From contig JAFECB010000011.1 of NCBI GenBank assembly GCA_018242365.1, forward strand, positions 1 through 64,000: a stretch of DNA of 64,000 bases. Direction: 5' to 3'. The notes under the pieces are model-generated. The model was given only the letters and a program-made list of their open reading frames with translations, did not search any database and had not been told where the DNA came from. The position numbers and the translations under genes were made by a program. Below, piece by piece: positions 1-7,946 of the stretch (within the stretch, counting starts at the first letter, position 1; each line of letters begins with the position of its first letter). The stretch comes from Pseudomonadota bacterium. GTDB taxonomy: Bacteria; Pseudomonadota; Gammaproteobacteria; Xanthomonadales; Xanthomonadaceae.

Positions 1-2
1 CA

Positions 3-119
3 AGGGCCGATGTGTTCGAATACATCGAGCGACGCCATAACCCAAGGATGCGACGCAGAGTCATCAGACAAGATCAGAAGTTGTCAGCTCTTTCCAAACC
101 GTCCGTGATTTCGGGGTAG
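3..119 (+). mobile_element. C-terminal end of an IS3-family transposase (OrfB), cut by the window edge
   Basis: An open frame enters from the left edge and stops at a TAG at 117-119. It reads RADVFEYIERRHNPRMRRR and continues with a short basic tail. The FEYIERxHNPRxRR block is the typical C-terminal part of the DDE integrase (OrfB) of IS3-family elements. Only about 38 codons are visible, so neither the catalytic residues nor the left inverted repeat can be checked. The IS end should lie within a few tens of bases after the stop, which is where the next gene's homology abruptly begins. The assignment rests on this short signature alone. Confidence 0.6.
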
Positions 120-936
120 AACCCATCTGAACTTCCTGCGTCCGAAGACCGCCTTGGAGCGCGCGATCCAGGATCTGGTCGCCACTTGGAACGGCCTTAA
201 GTTGGGAGAAAGTGAGACGGAGCTGGAAAAGCAGCGGGTGCGGTTGGCTGCGGCCGAGGCCAAGCTGGCCACCAAGCCGACGAAGACCGCGGCCAACGAA
301 CAACGGATCGCTACCAACAAGATCAAGCAGATGGAACGCTGGATTGCTGACGCCAAGCGCACGAGCCACAAGCCGACGCAAGACGATCGTATCTTTCCTC
401 TGTGGTATGCCCCGGTCCTCCTGGTGGAGGACGGCAAGCCCATCGTTCGACCGATGCGCTACCTGTGTCGGCCCCAAGGCATGGATCCCAGGACCGACTA
501 CACGAAGACGGGGCAGGTGTCGGGCAAGTACAACGCCCGAAGGGACAATCTTCAGAAGTTCTGGCGTCCACAGTTCGGGCACACCCATGCCCTTATGCTC
601 GCCGAAACTTTCTACGAGAATGTGGACGACGGGCGAGGTGGATCCAAGGAGATCCACTTCCAACCCAGAACCGGCGAGACGATGTTCATCGCCTGTCTGT
701 ACTCCCACTGGACTGATCCCAGCGGGAAAGAACCTGACCTGTGGTCGTTCGCCGCCATTACCGACGAGCCTGAGCCCGAAGTGGCCGCGCAGGGCCACGA
801 CCGCACCGTCATCAACATCAAGCCAGAGCATGCAATCGCGTGGCTGACGCCTCAAGGTCGCTCAGACGAAGAGCTGTTCGCCATCTTCGACGACAAGCGC
901 CATCCGTACTACGAGCTGGTCCAGGACGCCGCATGA
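109..936 (+). pseudogene. SOS response-associated peptidase (SRAP/HMCES/YedK family), 5'-truncated
   Basis: SRAP proteins crosslink to abasic sites in single-stranded DNA through the cysteine at position 2 and shield them during replication. The frame is open from 109, with the first possible start a TTG at 154. It contains SRAP landmarks: PMRYLCRP, YNARRDNLQKFW, the active-site region FGHTHALMLAETFYENV, LWSFAAITDEP and the GHDR histidine motif before a C-terminal IKPEHAIAWL. The region before them is a charged helix of the kind found in a longer SRAP subgroup. The N-terminal block with the catalytic Cys2 (MCxS or MCGR) is absent, and the frame instead runs back into IS3 transposase DNA. The gene therefore looks beheaded by the insertion and should lack DNA-crosslinking activity. 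It overlaps the following small reading frame by the ATGA type of junction. Confidence 0.7.
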
Positions 937-1151
937 ATGATCTTCGCCTACAGGCGTTGTCCTACTACATGGCACGTACGAACAAATCGACTTCACATGC
1001 CGACTTTTGGACCGGTTGGGATGAGGTGGCGGTAGACCTGGCCTAACATGCTTAGGCCGAAGGCGTCACGCCTGAGCTGCGAGAGGCGTACGCGGAACTG
1101 TTGGCCGAAGCTGATGATCGAGGCTGGGCGGTGCCGTTGGAACAGTGTTAG
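933..1151 (+). pseudogene. Small hypothetical protein gene interrupted by two in-frame stops
   Basis: An ATG at 933 overlaps the SRAP stop codon, suggesting translational coupling. The frame gives a 37-residue peptide (MNDLRLQALSYYMARTNKST...) ending at TAA 1044-1046. After a second stop at 1053-1055 the same frame continues with protein-like sequence, AEGVTPELREAYAELLAEAD, and ends in WAVPLEQC at a TAG at 1149-1151. The continuation in one frame with acidic amphipathic helix character suggests one small protein of about 70 residues inactivated by two nonsense changes. Alternatively only the 37-residue peptide is made. I do not recognise the family; its place behind an SRAP gene is the only hint of function. 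Confidence 0.4.
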
Positions 1152-1733
1152 CTCTGAGCGATCAGCGGAATGGACGCAAGCTCGCGCCTTAGACCTGCCG
1201 GATGGAATTTTGACAACAGGCAAGCGCGGCCGGCAGCCCCATCCTCCCAGACGGGGCGCGCAACGGGTGGATGTCCTGGCCAGATGGCTGGTCCCGTGCG
1301 TTGCCGACAGGGCCAGACTACGCAATGAGCCTTCTGCTCGCGATCAGGCAACTTCGTACCGTCGCGTCAGAAAATTCCGAAACCTGACTCCGACGGTTAG
1401 CGCTTGGCTGGCCGGCTCGGATTAGAAGTTTTTCCGAGCAGATGCCACTTCGTTGCGTCGCACGGATTCACGCCGGCGGATAGCAGAACGCTTGGGGCGG
1501 GAGATCGTGCCCGTTTTGCAGGTGGCCGATCACCGTCGCTATGCGACCCGTAGCGGTCGTTCGCCGTGCGGAACCCACCGACCGTCTTGCGGCGGCTTCT
1601 GTCATTGGAGATTGCGAACCAAACGTAGGGTCTTGGTTACATCCTCCGATACCAGCCGCAGGACAGAATCTAGGAGGTATACGCTATGCTAGCGCCGGTC
1701 TGGGGGCAGTGACAGTCGTTAGGGGGCAGGCAT
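1152..1733. other. Gene-poor accessory DNA between the SRAP remnant and the OLD gene
   Basis: No convincing intact gene is seen in this 580-base stretch. A 57-codon open segment at 1214-1387 reads sensibly (GWMSWPDGWSRALPTGPDYA) and faintly resembles the tail of a phage-type DNA methyltransferase, but it has no start and I cannot name it. Near 1405-1440 there is a CTCGGA/TCCGAG pair around an A/T-rich loop that could be a weak terminator. The promoter and leader of the downstream OLD gene should lie near its right end, where AGGGGGCAG precedes the ATG at 1734. Confidence 0.4.
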
Positions 1734-3749
1734 ATGCGATTGAGCAAGGCGAGGGTCACCAATTACCGCGGCATCATCGATACTGGCTGGTTCGAGGTTG
1801 AGAAGAACAAGACCATCATGGTCGGCCCTAACGAGGCGGGGAAGACGGCCGTTTTACAAGCCCTTCAGCAGATCAACCCGCCGCCGGAAGTGCCGAAGTT
1901 CGACGCGCTGCGTGATTACCCACGCTCCAAGTACAACGACATCACTACCGGGCGGGTCGACCCTAAAACTGTAACTGTGGTGGAGGTCGAGTTTGAACTC
2001 GATGACGCAGACCGCTCGGCGATCCCACCGACTATGCACGGCGTGCGGTACACCTTCGGCAGGAGGTTGGACAACTCCGCGTGGCACACCCTGATTGATG
2101 CCCCCTCGCTGCCTACTTTCGGGGGCATTACCAAAGACTTGACTCGACTGTGTGCCCACATTGACCCACGCGCGGAAGCCAAGGCATCGGGAGGCTCGTC
2201 GCCGAGCGCAGACCTGGCCCTGATCACCAATGGGTGGACTACAACCACCACCATCGATGACGAGCGAGCATCTGCTCTGAAGTCGTGGTTGGACAAGTCT
2301 TTGCCCTTGGTTGACGAGACTAATGACAACGAGGAGAAACGATTCGACAGCCTTGTAGCAGCAGCGACAGCTCATCTCGATCGAGCGACAGCGCTTAAAG
2401 TACTCAATGAGCGAAAGCCAGTCTTTGTGCTGTTCAACAACTACTTCCGTGTCAGGCCACTAATTCAACTCGACCATCTGGCACAGAGATTGGCCAGTAA
2501 TGTCCTCGATGACGATCAGTACGACTATGGCAACGTCTGTCTGCTAAAGCTTTTGGGCTTTACCGCGCAGGAGCTTTCAGACCTAGGAAAAACGTCACCA
2601 CCCGCAGCGAACAATCCCATTGCCCTTCAGGACTACCGCGATCAGCTCGACAAGCGCACCTATCAACTAAATGCGGCCAGTGTGCAGCTAACTAATGAGA
2701 TTCGATCGGTCTGGCGTCCACGGGAAGGTCGAGCAGAAGCAGACAAGTTGCGTATTCAGGCGGACGGACAGTACCTCAAGGTGGTAGTCGAGGACGAGCT
2801 TGGCGTTGACATTGAACTACATCAGCGCTCGGAAGGATTCCAGTGGCTGGTATCATTTTTTGTGGTGTTCTTCGCCGAAGCCGTCGGCAAGCACAAGAAT
2901 GCCATTCTGTTGCTGGACGAGCCCGGCCTGTCTCTGCACGGACTTAAACAACGAGAGTTCCGCTCCACCCTTAGTCGGTTGTCCGAGAGCAACCAGACGA
3001 TCTATACCACTCATTCCCCTTTCCTCGTCGGGCCCGATGAGTTGGCCTTGGTCCGCGTGGTCGAGATGCTTGATCGTACGGTCGGCACCAAGGTGCATAC
3101 GACCGTGAGCTCAGGTGATCCGGCAGCGATTCTGCCGCTGCAAGAGGCTCTGGGATACGATCTGGCCCAGAGTTTGTTTACTCAAGAGCGCAACCTAGTG
3201 CTTGAGGGGTTGACCGACTATTGGTACGTCGACGCAACTGCGGCTCTGCTTCGCGCGGCCGACGTGGTCAGCCTGAACCAGAAAATCGCTTTGGTTCCGG
3301 CCGCAAGCGCGGGCAAGGTGGTGTATTACGCCACCATCCTCTACGCGCAGAACTTCAAGGTTGCAGCGCTCCTGGACTCTGATGCTGCCGGTGATCAAGC
3401 AGCACAGCAGGAGACACTGGTTCACACATTAGGTAACAAGAGCATCCTGCGAACCAAGGACGCGTATTCCGGGGTCGTTATCAAGCCAGAGATCGAGGAC
3501 TTGCTGCGAGATACGCTTGTCAGCATCGCCAAGGACTCCTTGGCAATTGACGTAACTGTCGATGCTGCGGCCCAGCCCGCTCGTCCGATCATCGATATCC
3601 TCGAGTCCACTGGGATCGGTTTCTCGAAGTACAAGCTGGCAAAGGCGTACATTCGCTGGGCTCGCGACCATGCCGCCAGCGACCTAACAACGATCGAGCG
3701 AGACCAGTTCAAAATGTTGATTGAAAAAATCAACAAGGCCTTGAAGTAG
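1734..3749 (+). CDS. OLD-family ATP-dependent endonuclease (AAA ATPase + TOPRIM), likely phage defence
   Basis: This 671-residue protein joins an ABC/SMC-like ATPase to a TOPRIM nuclease, the plan of OLD (overcoming lysogenization defect) proteins. The N-terminus MRLSKARVTNYRGI is followed by Walker A GPNEAGKTAVL (residues 31-41). A hydrophobic GFQWLVSFFVVFFAE block near 367 and Walker B AILLLDEPGLSLHG near 390-400 complete the ATPase. A switch motif TIYTTHSPFLV comes next. The C-terminal TOPRIM part has LVLEGLTDYWYV (Glu near 491), AALLDSDAAGD (DxD near 548-550) and VIKPEIEDLL. OLD nucleases act alone (class 1) or with a UvrD-like helicase (class 2, GajA of Gabija). No helicase gene adjoins, so class 1 is more likely. 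It lies tail-to-tail with the recombinase operon as cargo of the island, and a good Shine-Dalgarno (AGGGGGCAG) precedes the ATG. Phage defence is inferred from family and context. Confidence 0.8.
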   Translation: MRLSKARVTNYRGIIDTGWFEVEKNKTIMVGPNEAGKTAVLQALQQINPPPEVPKFDALRDYPRSKYNDITTGRVDPKTVTVVEVEFELDDADRSAIPPTMHGVRYTFGRRLDNSAWHTLIDAPSLPTFGGITKDLTRLCAHIDPRAEAKASGGSSPSADLALITNGWTTTTTIDDERASALKSWLDKSLPLVDETNDNEEKRFDSLVAAATAHLDRATALKVLNERKPVFVLFNNYFRVRPLIQLDHLAQRLASNVLDDDQYDYGNVCLLKLLGFTAQELSDLGKTSPPAANNPIALQDYRDQLDKRTYQLNAASVQLTNEIRSVWRPREGRAEADKLRIQADGQYLKVVVEDELGVDIELHQRSEGFQWLVSFFVVFFAEAVGKHKNAILLLDEPGLSLHGLKQREFRSTLSRLSESNQTIYTTHSPFLVGPDELALVRVVEMLDRTVGTKVHTTVSSGDPAAILPLQEALGYDLAQSLFTQERNLVLEGLTDYWYVDATAALLRAADVVSLNQKIALVPAASAGKVVYYATILYAQNFKVAALLDSDAAGDQAAQQETLVHTLGNKSILRTKDAYSGVVIKPEIEDLLRDTLVSIAKDSLAIDVTVDAAAQPARPIIDILESTGIGFSKYKLAKAYIRWARDHAASDLTTIERDQFKMLIEKINKALK

Positions 3750-3931
3750 CCGCTGCGGCAGCAAATGGCTGCTTCTAGGCTGGAACGGAACATAGGAGAT
3801 TGCTGTTGCGCACAAGCCTTCTGTGTCTACCGACGTCCGGCCACTAGATGACGTCGAGCGGTGTTTCTAATCAAACTGGAATCATGAGCTTGAGCCGAAT
3901 TCCACTGGCCGAGGTGTCAGGCGGTCAAAAT

Positions 3932-4342
3932 TTAACGCTTTCCTCTGGGGCTTAAGTCGGTAACCTTTGGGTCGGCTTGCTTGGCCTTCAAAATCCGATT
4001 CTCCGCTAGCAGGACCTCATTGATAGATGCAAGCTTGCTCACTTGGGCCCGTAGGAGTCCATTTTCCCCGCGGAGGAGACGATTCTTTTCTTTTTCAGCA
4101 TTGAGTTCGCTTTGCTTGGCATCGCGTTGGGCGCGACTGGAGCGGGCTTGAGCTGTTCTTATCGTCTCAGCAATGTCTGGGTAGTGGTTGTGTATCAGAG
4201 CAGGCGTCACGCCCGCTTCATGCGCCACGGTACTGATATTGACCTGGGTTGCATTCGTATGTGCGCGTCCTCTCTGGATGCGCGATATTGCAAGTTCTAG
4301 ATCTTTTCGCCGCGCGTTAGCGGGCTTTCTTATCGTGTTCAT
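3932..4342 (-). CDS. TnpC-like HTH/coiled-coil accessory protein of the recombinase operon
   Basis: This 136-residue, highly charged protein is the last gene of the recombinase operon; its ATG overlaps the stop of the preceding recombinase by four bases. Residues about 30-65 (VNISTVAHEAGVTPALIHNHY) look like a helix-turn-helix similar to the TetR N-terminus. The rest is a heptad-patterned coiled coil (KEKNRLLRGENGLLRAQVSK, LLAENRILKAK) suited to dimerisation. Size, position and composition match TnpC of Tn554 (about 125 residues), an accessory factor affecting orientation and efficiency of transposition and not itself a recombinase. It probably binds the element ends or regulates the operon. 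The function is inferred from context; no catalytic residues are visible. Confidence 0.6.
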   Translation of the reverse strand: MNTIRKPANARRKDLELAISRIQRGRAHTNATQVNISTVAHEAGVTPALIHNHYPDIAETIRTAQARSSRAQRDAKQSELNAEKEKNRLLRGENGLLRAQVSKLASINEVLLAENRILKAKQADPKVTDLSPRGKR

Positions 4343-6204
4343 GCGACCTGTGTCTCAGGATCAAAGCCAAGGGAAATCATCACGTCGCGACATCTCTCTA
4401 AATCTCTCTGTACGCGGGCCTGTCCGCTTGGCCCAATGTCATCGCACATAGCGAGCTCTTTCAGATCTGCGTATGTTTTTTGGTATAGGCGCGCGTGAAT
4501 GCGACCGATCACGCTGTTGTCGCAGCTGACGCAGCGAGTTTTGTCAAAAGTATTGCCGATGCACTTTTTGTCATCTGCAGTGCACCATGCATGGCCATTG
4601 CTACGAATGGCGTGGCTTTCTGCCACCGACTTGATCATGGTTGCCCGATCCTTGAAGCAGGTGATTTCATCATCGCGGCCGCGCCATGCCATCAAGTTTT
4701 TTCCATATCCTCCGGCGAGGGGCTCTGTCGGTTTCAGCCACTGCTCAGCTAGCCCCAGTTTGATAGCTTCAAGTTCGCCTTGTATCTCCGCATACAACTC
4801 CATTTCCTGCGACTCGTTAAGCGCGTAGGCATCATTGGTCATATCTTGCGACCAGTGTTTGAAGTGTTCACGTAGATAGCGTAGGTCGCCGAACTGGCTT
4901 CGAGCAGCGTAGTTGGCGAATTTTCGGCGAAATTGGTGTGTCGAGAAAGTCCAGCCTATATTTCGGCGCTTTGCAAAATGGTTGAGCCGAATGTTCCAGT
5001 TTGCTAGAGTCGTTGTGCGAATAGGCTTATTGCGATAGTCGTGCGGCCCTACAAAAATAGCGCCGACGTGCCTCTGCGCTTCGCGAATCTCGGTGTCCTG
5101 CGGGTTTGCAGTCCGCAGTAGTTTTATTTCGTCCGCGAGTATAGCCTGATAAGGCAAGGCCCAGCGATCCATGACCCGCAGTGCCTCAACGGCTGCTTCA
5201 GGCACCATCCATTCGGTTTTACCCTCGTTTGTCTTTTCGCTATGACTTCGCATCCACCAATAGACCTTTTGTTCATCATCCGCAGTCTTGTAATAGGCTC
5301 CACCTTGTAGATTAGCCAATTCATGGTTACGGCAGCCTGATAAGCTGGCGATTACGATGTAGCAAGCCACCTGTAGCTCGCCCAGGTCTTGGGTGAGTTT
5401 GCTGAAGCCTCCTTCCCATTCGAGCGCTACGAGAGTCTCACTTCTCAAGCGCCAGATAGTGTCCTTGGACTTGCCCGCGACTTTAGTCACGGCCGCGTCT
5501 AGGGCATCGCGCACATCCAGCAGCGATTTCCCACGCTGCACAAGTGCATGAGCCTCCTGAAAAAGATAGGTGAACACATCATCTGGAATCAGAGGCGTGA
5601 TATTTCGTCGTCGATGTCCGAAATTTTTATTTGAATGGCCTGACAGGATCGCGGCTGAACTTTCGGGCCAGGGGTGAGACGGCATAGGGGTTTTGGTGAA
5701 TTGCGATAGTTCATGGACAAGTTCGACAATTTGTAAGTGGCGGGACAAGGTCGCGCTCGATGAAGTTTTTTCCTTCTTTCGCGCTCTCAAATTTTCCTTG
5801 CAAGCCTCCACATAATTTGCACAAACCGTCGGTGTCACTTCGGCTAAGTTCTTAATCTTAATACGGTCTAGATAATTCAAAAATGGGACCAGAAAAGTTA
5901 ACGTGCTCCAAATCGTGTAGGGCTTCGGTCTAGGGCATCCTTCTCGGCCACGCCGCTGGTATCGGTACAGCAGTTCTTTGGCTACCGCCCGAAGCCTCGG
6001 TGGAACCTTATGGAAGTCAAGTTTCTTTTGGCATGCACTTAAGTTCGTCGCGCCCCCCGTAAGATGCCAAATGTCGTCACCGTACTGGCTTTTGATGACG
6101 TAGACACCGCCCACTTCCACGGTGCTGATGATGAGGCGATTACGTTCCTCGAAAGGCAGGGCGTGCACATTATCCGGCTGGGCGGCGAGGCGTGCATCAA
6201 TCAT
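4339..6204 (-). CDS. Tyrosine recombinase, TnpB-like (third recombinase of the operon)
   Basis: A 621-residue site-specific recombinase when started at the ATG at 6204; a TTG at 6285 would add 27 residues overlapping the upstream gene. The catalytic core shows the first arginine in LSGCRNHELANLQ, the HxxR box in STHQFRRKFAN, a histidine in HFKHWSQD and the nucleophilic tyrosine in MTNDAYALNE. Beyond the core there is a C-terminal extension with several cysteines (AWCTADDKKC, TRCVSCDN), probably a zinc-binding tail. Length and tail resemble TnpB of Tn554 (630 residues). It ends with an ATGA overlap into the TnpC-like gene, so the two are translationally coupled. It should act with its two partners on the element ends. 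Confidence 0.8.
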   Translation of the reverse strand: MIDARLAAQPDNVHALPFEERNRLIISTVEVGGVYVIKSQYGDDIWHLTGGATNLSACQKKLDFHKVPPRLRAVAKELLYRYQRRGREGCPRPKPYTIWSTLTFLVPFLNYLDRIKIKNLAEVTPTVCANYVEACKENLRARKKEKTSSSATLSRHLQIVELVHELSQFTKTPMPSHPWPESSAAILSGHSNKNFGHRRRNITPLIPDDVFTYLFQEAHALVQRGKSLLDVRDALDAAVTKVAGKSKDTIWRLRSETLVALEWEGGFSKLTQDLGELQVACYIVIASLSGCRNHELANLQGGAYYKTADDEQKVYWWMRSHSEKTNEGKTEWMVPEAAVEALRVMDRWALPYQAILADEIKLLRTANPQDTEIREAQRHVGAIFVGPHDYRNKPIRTTTLANWNIRLNHFAKRRNIGWTFSTHQFRRKFANYAARSQFGDLRYLREHFKHWSQDMTNDAYALNESQEMELYAEIQGELEAIKLGLAEQWLKPTEPLAGGYGKNLMAWRGRDDEITCFKDRATMIKSVAESHAIRSNGHAWCTADDKKCIGNTFDKTRCVSCDNSVIGRIHARLYQKTYADLKELAMCDDIGPSGQARVQRDLERCRDVMISLGFDPETQVA

Positions 6205-6221
6205 TGGTGCGGCAGTAACGT

Positions 6222-7946
6222 TCAAGCGGCCCCCTGGGGTGTGTGACGGAACACATCGAGCGACGTGAGTGAGTCGTATCGCCAATAGGGGTGCGGGTCG
6301 TGCCGAGCGCGCTCCCGGGCAGCAGCTACAGCGCTGGGTTTGAAGATTTTCTTCTCTACGCCTACGGCGATAACGTCACGTTCGATGAGACGCGGGATAT
6401 GGGCGTAATGCTTGCTCCATAGTTGCGCGTCCATGTGGTCGCGCTCCCTCAGTATTCGCCAATAGAAGCTAAATAGCTTGTAGAGATCATCGCCCGTGAC
6501 CACGTAGTTGAGGCAGCGCAAGCAGTTCAGAAATTCGAAGCAGGTCTTTCCTTCCCGTTTGGGTGCGTACTGCCCGTTGGTCGGGTCAGAACATCTACCA
6601 GCTGGTGTGCGCTCCGTCGAGCCAAGGGTGCGATTCAGCAACTCCTGGGTCAGCGCTTCGCCCATAAATCTCCAGTTGCGTTGTGAATCCTCGTTTGGCG
6701 TCATGTAGTTGCGCCCAGCCACTTGGGGGGTGTTTCCAAGTGCGATCGCGGTGCTGCCCAGATCGCCGTCGAGAAGCTCAAAAATACGATTGGCAAACGT
6801 CTTTCGCAGGCGAGAAATATTAATTCTGAGGGGCTTGCCAGTTGCATCTGTGAGGTTGAAACTGTTAACCAGTTTGCGAATTGCTTTTGCGAGCGTTGTG
6901 TCCGTGAGCGAGACAATGCTGCCGAAGTATGCTGTTCTCCGAGATTGGCTTTGGTATAGCCAGACTCGATTTGTTAGTTGATTGGGTGCTGCTTTCCGTA
7001 GGGGGGTAGTGAGCTCAATGACGCGTTCAATAAGGCGTACGACATTCCACTTAACTGCCGGTGTTATCTCGATGGGGTTTTGATCTGTAGGTTCATTCCT
7101 CATGATGACCGTGCTGGCGTTATAGCCGCGCCGCTTCCATAGCACCAAGAATCGGGTGTTCTTCTTAGGGTGAGGGCGTAGGCAGTCTGGTGCCATTTCC
7201 AGCAGCGGCGTAGTGTTGCGGCCGGTGTGGAGAGCAACGATTAGCAGTGCATAGGCTAAGAGCTCACCTGTCACCTCCACGTCCTTGCGAAATATCGGCA
7301 TTACCGCGGTCTTGACGGCTGCCGTGAAGGCCTGTCTCTCCTGTCGAGATAGTGGTTTTTCACCTTTTGTGTGCCTTGCGCTGTTGGGAAATGGGTTTCT
7401 GGGGAACGTCTGGGCATCACCCCTGGCAATTAATCGAACTAGACCGCGCTTTGCGAGGGCTCTAAGTGTCGTCTTGATTCCTCCATATAGTGCTCTCTGG
7501 GAGCCTATCGATAATTTTGATTGCGCAATGTGGAGGAGGTAGCCGTCGATTGTCTCTCTGTTTATGTCGGAGAGTTTATGTGGTCGCCTCGTTGCCTTGG
7601 TCCTGAGGGCGAGATACTGAAAAAATGAGGGCAAGCACTTATTCGCAATTCCGACCACTGATGCTGCTTCAATTTCGTGGTCCAGCTTAGATAGAAAGCG
7701 CTCGACTTGGCGCTGGCAAGCGTAGGTTATTTCGTCAATTCCAAGGCCGTAATAGGGCGCAAAGTCAAAAGAGCGGTAGTTGGTCGCGTTGTATCCAAAA
7801 TTCACGACCGTTACCTGCGGCGGCACCGCTTCCGGGATAATGGGCGGCGGGACTTTGCCTTCCTGGCGATACTCGACTTTGGGCGCGATCAGGTCGGTCT
7901 TAGTGTGAGCCTTGCGCTTCCTCGCCATCACACCGTGTCCATCCAT
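6222..7946 (-). CDS. Tyrosine recombinase-like protein with degenerate active site (second of the operon)
   Basis: 574 residues, sharing the large-recombinase plan with its downstream neighbour. The first catalytic arginine is seen in LHTGRNTTPLLEM and the tyrosine in GRNYMTPNED. The HxxR histidine is replaced by serine (NISRLRKTFAN keeps the arginine), and the later H/W position reads ALGNTPQ, with Asn for His. A cysteine cluster (GKTCFEFLNCLRCLNYV) lies in the C-terminal extension. Loss of these His residues may reduce catalysis, so a structural or asymmetric partner role is possible, although the tyrosine is kept. Its start overlaps the end of the first recombinase by 19 bases, indicating one polycistronic message. 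Confidence 0.75.
   Translation of the reverse strand: MDGHGVMARKRKAHTKTDLIAPKVEYRQEGKVPPPIIPEAVPPQVTVVNFGYNATNYRSFDFAPYYGLGIDEITYACQRQVERFLSKLDHEIEAASVVGIANKCLPSFFQYLALRTKATRRPHKLSDINRETIDGYLLHIAQSKLSIGSQRALYGGIKTTLRALAKRGLVRLIARGDAQTFPRNPFPNSARHTKGEKPLSRQERQAFTAAVKTAVMPIFRKDVEVTGELLAYALLIVALHTGRNTTPLLEMAPDCLRPHPKKNTRFLVLWKRRGYNASTVIMRNEPTDQNPIEITPAVKWNVVRLIERVIELTTPLRKAAPNQLTNRVWLYQSQSRRTAYFGSIVSLTDTTLAKAIRKLVNSFNLTDATGKPLRINISRLRKTFANRIFELLDGDLGSTAIALGNTPQVAGRNYMTPNEDSQRNWRFMGEALTQELLNRTLGSTERTPAGRCSDPTNGQYAPKREGKTCFEFLNCLRCLNYVVTGDDLYKLFSFYWRILRERDHMDAQLWSKHYAHIPRLIERDVIAVGVEKKIFKPSAVAAARERARHDPHPYWRYDSLTSLDVFRHTPQGAA

Noticed and set aside
1048..1425. 125-codon plus-strand frame behind the SRAP remnant
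   Set aside because: It reads across the alternative frame that continues the small broken gene; no family resemblance and Arg-rich composition.
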